A program made the translations under genes and the position numbers. Under the pieces are notes generated by a model. The model saw only the letters and a list, made by a program, of their open reading frames with translations, was not told the origin of the DNA and searched no databases. This document shows, in pieces, positions 36,594 through 48,234 of a DNA stretch of 64,000 nucleotides (position 1 is its first letter; each line of letters begins with the position of its first letter). Origin of the DNA: Epiperipatus broadwayi (Eukaryota > Onychophora > Udeonychophora > Euonychophora > Peripatidae). The stretch covers positions 3,034,536 to 3,098,535 of the forward strand of contig JAQFVV010000049.1 of assembly GCA_028023455.1 (NCBI GenBank), read 5' to 3'.

Positions 36594-37300
36594 AAACCAC
36601 TAAAACACCCCATGATCACCATTTCTTTTCATTGCACAGGCTATTAAAATAGTAGCAATTCTTCTTACAATAGTGCCATCATGTGCAAGCTCTAGTAATT
36701 AATAGATGTCAGAAGGTTTATGCATTTAAATCCTTATCTACTGCATATTTCAATATCCCCAGAAGAGTTTGTAATGGCTGTCAACAATGAGAAACCTTGA
36801 ATCTGAGAGCAATGCAGCTAGAATTTTGGATTTAATGCATCCCTCCATCAACTATCTTTTACTTATTTAATTAACTATAAAAGCAATGGGCCCATACTAA
36901 AAACTATAATGGTTTCAATTCAAGCTAATTTGCCTGTACAATCATATAGATCTGAACTTGTTCAGTTTCAATACATTTTAGTATTTTTGGTTTTTTACAA
37001 CTATAAATCACCAATATATGTAAATACTAAATTGAGTTCTGCTCAAAACATTACTGTATTTTTATTTTCAGATCATTGCTTTATAGTTGACTAAACAGGT
37101 AAAATGTAGTTGCTGGATACATACAGTAGATCCAAAGATGTAGAGGAAATGCTTTCAGATCGGAAGCTCCTCACTGATGACTGCCATAAGCTAGAAACTA
37201 ATATTGGACAAGTAGGCACTAGATAGAATTTAAATGCACAAACTTTCTGGAACCTGTTCAGCACTAAAATTTGCACTAGTTATCAATTTTGTAAGGGGAA
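36594..37300 (+). mobile_element. Foldback element carrying hammerhead remnant (family 2b)
   Basis: Homologous to 56508-57000: shared left flank ('accacta..aca..c.catgatcacc'), an inverted-repeat pair ('attaaaatag...agtgcc' near 36643 and 'aagtaggcactagat' near 37210) and an internal hammerhead core. That core at 37168-37201 has TCCTCA, intact CTGATGA, stem II CTGC-CATAA-GCTA and GAAA, but relative to 56840-56881 the ~8 bases holding the cleavage triplet and distal stem I are deleted. The two open frames here (36909-37094 and 37091-37276) are by-products. Confidence 0.6.
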
Positions 37301-37309
37301 TTGCTACTG

Positions 37310-39170
37310 TTTTATTATAGTTAATGAATTATTAATAAACCCTACAATGACCAGTAGAGATAAAAGATGAGGTTAGTGGCAGTTTCTTATAATTATATTA
37401 ACAGTTAAATATCATTTTAAACTGCACAGAAGATGTAATCATAACCTATGGTCACATATTATGATGTCCTACATGATTTAGTGCAGTGGAAGAATGGAAG
37501 ATGCTAGACTTCAAGGCCATGGTTCAGCTTTGTCAATTCAATGCCCAAATGTCACATGAACTCCCAAACAATAAAGCATATAATTATTTCTTTATTTATA
37601 TATTAGTTGAAAATTTTATAAGAAGAGCACCATTTGTAAAGTCTTCATCTTGATGTCATCTAGTGATGGTAATAAATGTCACTTGACTCAAAACTTTTAT
37701 GATGTGACAAGTATTTGATAGAAAGTGGACACAAAGCTGCTTTAAAACCTGATCTAATTTTCTGAGGGCTATCATTATTATATTTTCTTTAATCATTTCA
37801 TCAACTTCAAACTTTTGGTCACGTGAACTGAAGTGTAGATTGTAGCAGTTTGCATTCTGAAATAAATATGAAGATATTTAAATCGCATAAATTCAAGAAG
37901 TAGTTCATTTCTATTTTTATGAATTATTATTGCTTCCTAATTTGAAAGATATAGATTAGGTAAATAACTTGAAGGAAAAAAAATGTATCATACGTTATTT
38001 ACTTTATTGTAATTGCTGAGTTAGTATTCAAATAAGGATAATGTTTTTATGAAGAAGGTCCAAGTAGTTAATTCTTTTCTTCCCTCATAAATATTAAATT
38101 TTTAAAGCTGAACAGAAGATCCTGGATGCCAAGAATATATATATAACTTTTGCTATCATTACTTATCGGAGAAGGGAATAATCACTGTCATATTATTAAA
38201 TTTTTCTAATTTTAAATTATATTAGAAACATTTTTTTTTTTCCTCTTATAAATATTTAATTATTTTAAAGTTGAGTAAAGTAACTTAGTTATTTTTAAAT
38301 TAATTAAAATACTGAAGTGGGAAAAATATTTAAGTATCACGATTTAATTTAGACTATGGTTTATCAACAGCCCACATAGATGAGTATGTACGTGATGAAA
38401 TTAATGGAATTAAAGAATTATTTTCATGTAATTTTGGCATATACGTTATATATATGAAGCTGTTCTTAATATGGCTCCAATATTACGAATAAAGTAAATA
38501 AAAAATTATATAATAATATATGTGCAAATACAGTATATAAAGTTATTAAACTTGATAATTCCCAAACAGATAAAAAAAAAGTTAACCTATGTACTAAACA
38601 TTTTATTGTTTATACCGAATATAAAATAAAAGTAGAGTGAAAACGATTACTTTTTTCTAAAATTTATATACTTAGTTTATCTTTGAAAATCTCAAAACAT
38701 TAGTATTACAATCTATTGTTTAAAGCAGAGTAACATAAAAAAAATTCATTTGGTAAAGAAGCCTTATTTAGTACGGTTGATTTGATCACTAGAAAAACAG
38801 TTTATACAATACAAAAATTTCACCTTTTTTTGTTTCATTATTTACAAATTATATACATATAACTAATTATTTAATAGCACCGTGTTTTATTTTTAATATC
38901 TATAAGGGAATCACCCCAACGTAATAGTAGATCACTTATCTACAAAATTGGGTAAACTTAAAAATGGATTTTAATCGCTATAAACCTTTTATTTATACAA
39001 GAAGGATCATATATATATATAATTTTTATGCTTATCTTCATGTGTAATCTGACGATATATGAAACACATTTTTTATTGAATGAGAGTATATCAAATGTAA
39101 GATTTATTAAAAAATTCTCTTGAAATTAAGTTTTCTATGTGATTAACAATCAGTGTTTCATAAATTTAAA
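37310..39170. other. AT-rich sequence, no recognised feature
   Basis: No supported gene or repeat. Confidence 0.5.
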
Positions 39171-39180
39171 TTGAATAATG

Positions 39181-39666
39181 CAGGGGTGGGAAAATAGCAG
39201 CCCGAGGGCCACATGCGGCCCTCTAAGAGTTTTTATGTGGCCCTCCAAGACAATCAGGAAAATCCATCTTGAACTGAGATTTCCTTCCTGTGCACGACCG
39301 AAGATTCATCTATTATTTTCCACTAGGATGGCCACATCAATACACATGCACAGTGTAGATACTATGTGCAGGGCTTTTCCAGTTGATCTAGTTAATTTCA
39401 ATTTTGTCTTTGCATTAGCAAATATATACATTTCCAACTTTAGTGAAACCATGAACCCTCCGAAAAATCGGTGATGAATGTCATGTGTTTAATGAAGAAT
39501 GGTCAAACAAATATTTCTTTGGTAATACAGGGAATAAAACAGTGTGTTTATTGCATCATGAAAAAAAGGTGTGGCCCTCCGTTAACCTTCGCTTTTACAA
39601 AGTGGCCCCGATGTGGCCCTCCACCAATCTCCGTGGCCCTTGAGCCAAAACAATTGCCCACCCTTG
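39181..39666 (+). mobile_element. Non-autonomous hAT element with TIRs and 8-bp TSD
   Basis: Terminal inverted repeats CAGGGGTGGGAAA (left) and, reverse-complemented, CAAGGGTGGGCAA (right) bound 486 bp and are flanked by perfect 8-bp duplications GAATAATG at 39173-39180 and 39667-39674. An 8-bp TSD and CAGGGGTGGG-type termini identify the hAT superfamily. Around 39471-39560, frameshifted by one base, translation gives DECHVFNEEWSNKYFF and then GNKTVCLLHHE, like the N-terminus of GTF2IRD2/ZBED-type hAT transposases, so this is an internal deletion derivative of an autonomous element. Blocks of 'gtggccctc' are repeated near both ends. It is mobile only if a transposase is supplied in trans. Confidence 0.92.
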
Positions 39667-39674
39667 GAATAATG

Positions 39675-40815
39675 AAACTTAGTTATTTGAAAACTTATAC
39701 TAGAATGGACACACTTTTTGAAGTCAAAGAAAACTTCTAATTCCCTTCAAGTATTGTGATCCACTATTTATGTATTATATGCATGATTTTAAAATTTTTT
39801 TCAATTTTTTTTTTTGGAAGTAACACACATGCATGATCTATATAACACACACATTTTACGCTAGGAAGAAAAGGGGAAAACCTTCTTTACCTTCGAATTT
39901 TTCAGACGCTTATTCCTAAAGGTTACAGCCTTAGTAAATATTACTTAATATAATAATGTGTGTTTAATAAAATTTATAATTACAACTTTAAATTATTGTC
40001 ATAGATTTTTTACTATAAGATCTTTCCATTGACTCGTAAATTGTAAGATTTCATGAGTATTAATGTATAATAAGAATTGTGGACTTAATTAGTGAAGTAT
40101 TGAATAGCTTCACACTCTTAGATCAAACCACTTCAGCTTCACCTATTCATATATAAAAGTAGGTTGAAGTAAAGAAGGTTTCCCTCTTTTCTTCCTAGCG
40201 TAAGCTTGTGGCTAAGACCTGTAGAGGTCCCTACCTTCGATTTTTTAGATGCTTATTTCTAAAGGTTACAGCCTTAGTAAATATTATTCATCATTATGAA
40301 AAATAGCTGCTCTCTCTATTCTGCATTAAAATTGTATGTCCTTTTTTTGAAATTATTTTAGACATTACATTTCTCTTTTAAAATATGATAAAAATATTAA
40401 TTTTCATGTTAAATTAATAAATTTTGTGTGTCTCTGATGTAACAAAAAACACAATTTTCAGCTTTGCAATTGACTGAAAATATTTAATGACTTTTCTTGG
40501 GCATTTTGTAGCAAACATATTTGATCAGATGAATTTATAATTAATATACACATTATTATATATCTTAAATGAAGGCAGGTGCGTAATCTAAGCCATTCAT
40601 TAGGAAATACCCAATTATAAACAGCTGTCTTGATTATGAAGAGCCTATAAACATCTGTAGTAGATGTATGGGTGTGAATAATTATATCTTTTATGTATAT
40701 CTATGTAATATAGGGTAAGGAAGTATTCAAAACCTTTTTTCAAAGAAAAAATCAGTTGATCACTCCAAAACCTTTTAGTCTACTGATGTTCTTTGAAAGA
40801 TGTTTTGCAACCCCT
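39675..40815. other. AT-rich sequence with a short diverged repeat
   Basis: The phrase 'ttcgaattttt(c)agacgcttattcctaaaggttaca', in two parts, recurs at about 39893-39930 and 40231-40275 together with 'gccttagtaaatatta', an inter-copy distance of about 340 bp. A third related stretch in inverted orientation ('aagaaggttt' and 'cttcctagcgta' versus 'tacgctaggaag' at 39856) makes this a partly palindromic element. Not identified. Confidence 0.45.
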
Positions 40816-40819
40816 AGCC

Positions 40820-41210
40820 TATAATGATTAAATATATGGCAAACGGAATTTATTTTGGATATGAAGGAATGTGTAGGTAGAATGATGGGGAGGTAATATG
40901 CTATTTTGTGAAACACTAGAAGATTGAGGAGGGTGAATTTCCCATAAAGGGAGAGGTAGATGCCTGTGATAGTGCTGAGGGTGGATGATGTTTTGATACA
41001 ATGCAGTTTGGACCTGTAACCTCATGTTCCTAGGAGACAATATGAGGGGGAATCTGAGGAAGTTGTGTGGCTTGGCATTGAAGGTAGAAGGGATTTGTTT
41101 ACCAGAAGATAGTTGCCAAGCCACTGATTTGTCACTGCTAGTTTTTAGCCTGTATGTTTTGGTGTACCAGGTGAAGATCTGTTGAAGCTTGGGGATGAGA
41201 TTAACTTAAA
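40820..41210 (-). pseudogene. L1/Tx1-like LINE, RT thumb fragment
   Basis: Minus-strand translation gives YRLKTSSDKSVAWQLSSGKQ, equivalent to the KTSAW region of the LINE at 17360, then in another frame IYLSLYGKFTLLNLLVFHK followed by IAYYLPIILPTHSFISKI, matching its thumb segment. Upstream RT motifs and the downstream Cys/His motif are absent. The long open frame 40828-41124 is the wrong frame for most of its length. A second, diverged insertion of the same LINE group. Confidence 0.7.
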
Positions 41211-41259
41211 AATAATTCTTTCAGTTAATTGCTAGCACGCAATTGATGGAAATTGTTTT

Positions 41260-41345
41260 TTTTTATATGTCAAACCATTGACCAGGAAGCAAATCAAGGC
41301 CAGATGCTTGGAAGGCAGCTATACTAACCATTAGGCCACTAATGC
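41260..41345 (-). pseudogene. Retroposed tRNA-Gly(UCC)-derived sequence with TSD
   Basis: On the minus strand the sequence starts at the first acceptor base (GCATTAG, 41345), follows the tRNA-Gly pattern with an A-box-like region, and has the anticodon loop CTTCCAA (anticodon UCC) between GC-rich arms. A degraded T arm and a partly complementary 3' acceptor (CAATGG) follow, then 'tttgacatat' and an A tail. It is flanked by 13-bp direct repeats TGGAAATTGTTTT at 41247-41259 and 41346-41358. An A tail plus TSD shows LINE-mediated retroposition of a tRNA-like RNA. The T arm is not functional, so it is not a working tRNA gene. Confidence 0.8.
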
Positions 41346-42564
41346 TGGAAATTGTTTTGAATTAGAGTGCAACACAAAAATATTTTTCCAGTACCGGATT
41401 TTAGTTGTTGTAAGTTTATAAATAACTGACTTTATTTACATAGCCTTAAAAAATTTAATATTTGTGAGAAGAAAAAAATGGCTTAAATTATGAGAGAAAC
41501 AATTATTTTAAATTTAATTTAAAGTCAGAGAAATTTAACAATGTGGAATTGATAAAAAAAATTTCATAAATAATTTAGCAAAAGTTATCCTTAAAAATGT
41601 TTTTTTTTAACCTGTATTCTTGGACTGTATTCTATTTAACATTTTTAATTATCATAGTTTTTTACTCAACTTTAAGAAATTTAATATTTATGAGAGAAAA
41701 TAAAAGAATTAATAATTAGACATCTATATGAAATTGAATACTGATCTGGCATTTGTAATAAACAAAATAACATTAGTATTTATTTATTTTTAAAAAACAA
41801 ATATTTGATTTTTTTTTGGTGATTAAATAATGTTTTAAATTGCATGCAATACAAAATTATTATTTTTCAAACTATCTTCATGATCTATATTTTTCAAATG
41901 GAAGGATTTTGAATTTCTTCAGTTTTAAATATCTTCACATTTATTTCATATCATATATAAATAGAATTGCTAATTTTGTGGGAATGACCAAAGGTTTGAA
42001 GTTGATAAAATAATTAAGAAAAATATAGTATATATTTTGTTGTAACTTTAATTGGATGCTTCCAAATCCATTTCTATTTAGCTTTTTTATTTTGTTTTCA
42101 AAGAATGAATATAATTTTTTTTTACTTTTCCATATGCTGCATTTTCATTTTTCAGTTTTCTAATTATATGTTTTTGTATTAAGATTTCCTGGCTATATAT
42201 GTTTTTATCTGTATGTATATATTTTTTGTGGATGTTTCTGCATGTATATCCACATTTTTGAACTTTGCTCCAACAGAGATTTTTTTTTTAGTTTTAATTA
42301 TTTTTTGTTTTTAATGAAAAAAGTTTGATAAGATAAAAGATTGAATAAATAAAAGTTCTTTTTGTTCAGGAGTTTCTGCATCATGTCTACATTGTTGCCT
42401 TACTCAGTCTTTTTCACATTTTATTATTAAAACAATGTCTGTCAGTTTTTTTTATTTTATAACTAAAAAGTGAAAAATAAAATATGTAAAAAAAAGTATT
42501 TTTAATAATGTTTTTATGTAAGCAGTACTAACTGACTAAAATAACAAAGTAATCTGACTAAAAA

Positions 42565-42838
42565 GTAGAAAAAAATTGAATTGTGGTTAATTTACCATTC
42601 TTGGAAAATATCAGAGATCTTAAAAATCTAGACTTGTTGTAAAACAATTGTAAAAATATTGTCATTTTATGAAAGTATTTGAGATCTTTTGATTTTTTGA
42701 GCCTCAAATGCCTTTTTGAAATGACAAAATTCCCTATAATTTCTAATTGTTTATAACAAGTCTAGATTCTTAAAATCTCTGATATTTTCCAAGAATGACA
42801 AATTAATCAAGATTCAGTGTTTTTCTAGTTTTTTTTCT
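42565..42838. repeat. Foldback (long inverted repeat) element
   Basis: Left arm about 42565-42680 and right arm about 42722-42838 are inverted copies: 'cattcttggaaaatatcagag' (split by no gap) near 42597 has its complement near 42780, followed by 'tctagacttgtt' and 'aaacaatt' matches. The loop is about 40 nt. A transcript would fold into a ~100-bp hairpin. It abuts a tRNA-like sequence on its right side. Confidence 0.85.
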
Positions 42839-42843
42839 CAGGT

Positions 42844-42928
42844 GTCATAGCATCGGCCGGGATGCAAACCCACAACCCGGGCAACTGCTTGTAAGGCAGT
42901 TGCGCTGTCCTCTCGACCATGGCAGTTT
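42844..42928 (-). pseudogene. tRNA-Val(UAC)-like sequence or SINE head
   Basis: On the minus strand 'tgccatggtcgag' resembles a D-arm/A-box region. ACTGC, loop CTTACAA and GCAGT form a perfect anticodon arm with anticodon TAC. GTGGG, loop TTTGCAT and CCCGG form a T arm with one bad pair. The acceptor ends do not pair well. GC content is far above the surroundings. It may be the 5' head of a SINE whose body is the foldback, or a decayed tRNA gene; I saw no TSD. Confidence 0.55.
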
Positions 42929-42929
42929 T

Positions 42930-44520
42930 AAAATGTGTTTTGGTGTAATCAAAATAATTTGGTGCATCAATATAAAAATCTTCTATGTACTTGTGACTTT
43001 TAAAAAAAACTAAGATGGCAGCCCATATTTTTAATAAATCTACAGTTTTAGGTTGCCAAAAAAATGTTTATAAAAAATACCTTCTAGGAAATGTCATATT
43101 TAATGTTTAAATTTTATTTTTATTACTGATATTTTAAAAAAAGAAAACATTGTGAAAAATTAATAATATTTACAGTTTATTTTATTTTTTAACAAAATTA
43201 ACTTATTAATAGAAAAATGAAAAAAATATGAATACAATATTTACATTGGCAGAGTGCAATCATTTTGTGATCACGAGTGCACAATTTTCATGAGAGCAGA
43301 ATCCCATACCTTTAGAAATAGTCCACTGCACCATGTTCTGTAAGAGAAGGTTCCAATTTTTTATTATTCTGATAATCCCCCCCCCCCCCAAAAAAAAAAA
43401 CTGCTGACAAAAAAGAAATATACTGAATTAACCAAAATACAATAATGTTAAGAACATATTGATGCATCCCTCGTTATAATAAAAATAAACATTGAAATAA
43501 AGTTTCTTATTGAAATTCATCATAATTTATTCCTTTTTTAAAATTTAACAATCTATTCATTAATTTTGTTTTAATTTAATAACTAACACATCTTTGTTAG
43601 ATTATAGGCCCTTGAATCTGTACATTTATCAAAAATATGGGATGCCATTCTAGTTTACATGAAAGCTCAAAAGTGCCATCTTCTACTTCATCACAATGAT
43701 AACTTATTTTAATCATAAACTGAATTCTTTACACTTGATATTTTCCAGTAATTTGAATAACTAATCTTGCCATTATGTCTTATGTATTAATCTTGAACTT
43801 TTGTAAATATATGTGCAATTTTGAAATCAATTCAGTCTTTTCTTCTAATTTTATAAATTTTGACAGTATCCCTTTTAATATTAGACAATTTTTCTTTTAC
43901 TTTATGCAATAATTTTATCTTTATACAGTTTAAGGCAGTTATTAAAATAACATTATTAAATTTACAGTTTGAGGATATACGACTATATTCCTAGAACCTT
44001 TTACATTTAGTCATCAGCTTTTAACTATCCAAATGATTTTATTCTTGCAATAATAACCATAATTTATTTTTGTTTCTCATTATCGTGTGTGTTATGTGTG
44101 TATATACAAGTCCAAAGCAAAAAGTGTTTTAAATATTACTGTATGTCAGGATAATCATGATATAATATATAAACTACATTGTCAATTTCTTGGGAAGTCA
44201 TGTGACAGAAAACATTAAAGTAATAGGCTGAGTGTAATACTTCTAACAAATTGACAAATAAATATTTTAAAATTTCAATTGAATTTGATCCAAAAGCATC
44301 AAGTGTCTACACCTGTCATTTTCATTACTATGGTTAATTTCTCAGAAAATAATTTTGGGATGATAACAAAATAAAAATAAAAATCCAGTAAATAATATCA
44401 TGATTGGATAATAATTTAAGAAAATTAAAGATATTACAGATCAATTTGTTACTTTTAATTAGTGTTAAATTTGATTAAGTGATAATGAAAGTATTAATAC
44501 AGATAATGTCAATATACATG
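42930..44520. other. AT-rich sequence with a C/A homopolymer tract
   Basis: A C run followed by an A run lies at about 43378-43400. No gene recognised. Confidence 0.5.
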
Positions 44521-44560
44521 ACTATAAGATTTGATATCTACTGATTACACAAGTTTGCAG

Positions 44561-44709
44561 TTAGTGACTTTAGAGAAGAGTGAAGAGAAGTGCTTTTATT
44601 GCCAAAGATATTATAGTGAAATTGCAGTGCTTGAACAAAGTTTTAAAAAAGCAAAAGATTTGCAGAAAGATCTGTCTGATATGTCTCCTAAGACACAGGG
44701 GAATCTCAG
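44561..44709 (+). CDS. Candidate internal exon of an unidentified gene
   Basis: An open stretch of 49 codons plus two bases lies between 'tttgcag' (possible 3' splice site, AG at 44559-44560) and 'ctcag|gtgttc' (possible 5' splice site, GT at 44710-44711). It encodes a peptide starting LVTLEKSEEKCFYCQ and ending KTQGNLR, with CFYC and a Glu/Lys/Gln-rich heptad-like helix (LEQSFKKAKDLQKDL) suggesting a short coiled coil. Amino-acid balance and codon use are less AT-driven than neighbouring random frames, and the open frame extends only a few codons beyond each splice signal. The polypyrimidine tract is weak, and no other exons are visible; the next sequence is a 500-base gap. It could also be a pseudogene fragment. 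I do not recognise the protein. Confidence 0.35.
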
Positions 44710-44820
44710 GTGTTCATGATAAATAACTGTGGATGAAAATAAAGCTTAAAGAATAAAACTAAATATAAACAAATTCTGAAAACAGTTAGTAAGAAAGATA
44801 ATTTAATGAGAAAATTATTG

Positions 44821-45320
44821 NNNNNNNNNNNNNNNNNNNNNNNNNNNNNNNNNNNNNNNNNNNNNNNNNNNNNNNNNNNNNNNNNNNNNNNNNNNNNNNN
44901 NNNNNNNNNNNNNNNNNNNNNNNNNNNNNNNNNNNNNNNNNNNNNNNNNNNNNNNNNNNNNNNNNNNNNNNNNNNNNNNNNNNNNNNNNNNNNNNNNNNN
45001 NNNNNNNNNNNNNNNNNNNNNNNNNNNNNNNNNNNNNNNNNNNNNNNNNNNNNNNNNNNNNNNNNNNNNNNNNNNNNNNNNNNNNNNNNNNNNNNNNNNN
45101 NNNNNNNNNNNNNNNNNNNNNNNNNNNNNNNNNNNNNNNNNNNNNNNNNNNNNNNNNNNNNNNNNNNNNNNNNNNNNNNNNNNNNNNNNNNNNNNNNNNN
45201 NNNNNNNNNNNNNNNNNNNNNNNNNNNNNNNNNNNNNNNNNNNNNNNNNNNNNNNNNNNNNNNNNNNNNNNNNNNNNNNNNNNNNNNNNNNNNNNNNNNN
45301 NNNNNNNNNNNNNNNNNNNN
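44821..45320. other. Assembly gap (500 N)
   Basis: Undetermined bases. The round length suggests a placeholder gap of unknown true size. Any frame through it is an artefact. Confidence 0.99.
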
Positions 45321-45496
45321 GTGGGAAAATTGATGTATGACGTATTGCTTTTGTTTACATTTGTAACGGTTTTTTCTAATACAATTTGAGTCTAGTTGAC
45401 AACGACTACATAGATAGTTGAAAGTACTTCTATTAAATTGGTATATATTTGTTTAAAATATTGTTACTGTATTAATTATTGTATTGTTTTGAATAG

Positions 45497-45579
<83 letters not shown>

Positions 45580-48230
45580 GAAAACTCAACCACCACTGAA
45601 AATCTGCAGAAAATAATAACTTTTCCTTTATAAAATTTAGATCACTAACACAAGTGGGCTATATTTTATTGATTTAGTTGTATTGATTTAGTTGAAGTTT
45701 AACTGACCAACTCACAGAGCCAATGCTATTTATAAAACGTTAATACATATACTGATTGTCAAATGTACACTCCCTTATTACTAAAAAGTATAAATATGAA
45801 CGTTTATTTTATTTCACACTCTTTAAAATACAACTTTAAATTTGTAACCCTTCACTGACTGAAAATAAAATAAAAACATTTATTAGAATCTTTCATTTTT
45901 ATATATATCAATATATATAAAAAAACTAAATTAAAAAAATCTTGGAAGTTTTTATAATAGAATCTTTACAGTCATTCAAAAGAATCTTTAGCAATTAAAT
46001 ATTGATTTTTAAGAATAGGATTTGCACTTTCTATGATTTCCTTCTTTTCTTTTTAAGTAAAATATCTATATAAAATAAATACTTAATTACAGAAGCATAC
46101 TGGTGGAAAGTTAAATGAAACTTCTTCAATTAAATTAATAAGAACTATTAACACCCTTATATGTAATAACCCACCACCCATTACAATATTTAAAAAAGAG
46201 AGAGAGAAAAGAAAGCAATTAATGAAATATAATTTTATAAGACGTGAACATATAGATTTCAAAACATATATATATATATAGAACAACACGTGAACATATA
46301 GATTTCAAAACATATATATATATATAGAACAACAAAGCAGACATTTATATTTACATTGAGGAAATATAAAACATATTTTAAATTAGGGGATAGTTACTGG
46401 TAACTAGAAGGCTGGTGTAAGAATGGGAGCAGTTGAGGTTGGATGGCAGTTCCTTTTTGAGTCTATTCATATTTCCATAGGAAGAATTAATTATTACAGG
46501 GTAGGCATTTTTCAGGCATTTTTCTTGGTTCTTCGGCTGGCTCACATCTTTACAACTCCAGTCCCAGAGATGGAAGAGTGAAGGCAAAGAAAACTACCCC
46601 AGAATTTCTGTAGAGTAACAAAGTTCTGGATTTGAATACATGTAGAGCAAATAATCTACGACAACAATGAAAAGGCAGCAAGCAGGAATTAAAAAAAAAA
46701 GAATTTCTTTTTTTAAAAGAATAATTTTCAGCCGATTCTAGAAATTCTTAATATAAGAGTTAGCAAGAGCTTTAGCAGATTTTTCAGATTGAAGAACAAA
46801 AGAAAAGTTCTTTATTTACACCACTTTTGTTCAATTGTGATTTAAATTAAACTACCTATTAGTAGCCTATAGTTTCAAAATTTTCCCTGTTATCTATTTT
46901 ATTTTAATTAAAATCTTTCATAAAATAATTGCATTTTTTTAATGGGTTATGTTTAATTACAAAAATTTATCTTATCTCTTTCTGCCATCATATTTTAAAA
47001 TTAAAGAAAAATTAAAAAAAAATTCTCTTATTTTTTAATATTTTATTTCATTAACTTTCCCCCCTCTTAAAATAATTGCCCTCAAAATAATATATAACTG
47101 TTGATGCAGGTCATTCTTTAAGTTTGAGAAAAACATACATTCACTGTGGTTGGATTTAGGGTCTTAGCTAGTCCACAGTGAATGGTGAAGCCAGCATATA
47201 TATCATTGTATATATATGCACAACTTCAATATATTTATTGTTAATAAATTATCTTATTTTTATTAGTAATCAATTATTGTTTGTGTTACTCCAAACATTA
47301 TGAAGTTAACATCTATTATACTAATAATATTCATAATTCTGAGAATTCATGATGTCTACTGAGTGATATACAGAAATAATGGTAATACTTTACAAGTGAT
47401 AATGATCAGGCATGAATAAGTTTTTCAAAAAAATAAAAATTCTATTTAAAAGGTAAGAAAAATAGATTAATTTTTTTTGAAGTAATTGTAATTATTTCAA
47501 TCATCATTGCTGAGATATAAGTCACTAATCATTATCATTGCAGATATTTAATTAATATTGTATATATTTGAATTTAATCAATCTTTTTTAAATGTATATT
47601 AATCATTCTATAAAAAATTATTATTGCACATCTAATGTTCTGTTATATTTGGAGCATTCAAAAATTTCTGCTATAATATATATCTCCTTATTTCTATTCT
47701 TTATTATAATAATAATCCATGGAAATATTTAATTCAATATATTTTAAAAGTTTCAATTATTCTTACTTTTAAATTAAACTTAATCACATGGGTGTAATTT
47801 ATATATTTATCAAGACTGTTCAAATGGTCTGCAGGTCCTCAATTCAAAACCAAACATGTGTATTAGTAAGATATTTGTCTGTTTCTTTTTTTGCATTGCT
47901 GTTATTGTAAAAAAAGTTATTTATTAAACCATAAATGCAAACAACTATGTGGTTATTATATGTAAATTACATCACAACAACTAATTAAACATTAGATTAA
48001 ACTGGGAGAGAGAAGGCATTACTCACTTGGTTAATTAACTGCAGATGATGAAGGTAGGACTTGTTTTTCTGTTTTTTTATATTTGATATTCAATTATGAA
48101 TTGCTAGAGCTTTATTTACTGACTAAGTTTGATGGCTAGGGCAAGATAAAAAATAAAAAAAATTTCAAGTTTTAGTCTGTTTAGAATTGAATCCCAAATT
48201 TTAACAATCATGTCTGCAAACAATAGTTAT
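45321..48230. other. AT-rich sequence with small repeats
   Basis: Contains (TA)n at 45499-45577 and the duplication at 46242-46333. A minus-strand frame at 46378-46587 lies in a less AT-rich patch (46380-46620) but matches no family I know. Confidence 0.5.
46242..46333. repeat. Perfect 46-bp tandem duplication
   Basis: Units 46242-46287 and 46288-46333 are identical, beginning 'acgtgaacatatagatttc' and containing a (TA)n segment. Recent slippage is likely, or an assembly duplication. Confidence 0.95.
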
Positions 48231-48234
48231 TAAA

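Noticed and set aside
39178-39740. Two open frames over the hAT element as genes
   Set aside because: They run through TIRs and across a frameshift in the transposase remnant; the true coding piece is short and broken.
40828-41124. 98-codon minus frame as an independent gene
   Set aside because: It overlaps a LINE fragment whose homology to the RT thumb mostly lies in another frame.
43245-43345. Possible tRNA-like sequence on the minus strand
   Set aside because: No convincing anticodon arm or B box on inspection.
44806-45333. 175-codon open frame
   Set aside because: Almost entirely made of N bases from the assembly gap.
46378-46587. 69-codon minus frame in a less AT-rich patch
   Set aside because: Residue use is fairly balanced, but I found no motif, splice context or homology to support it.
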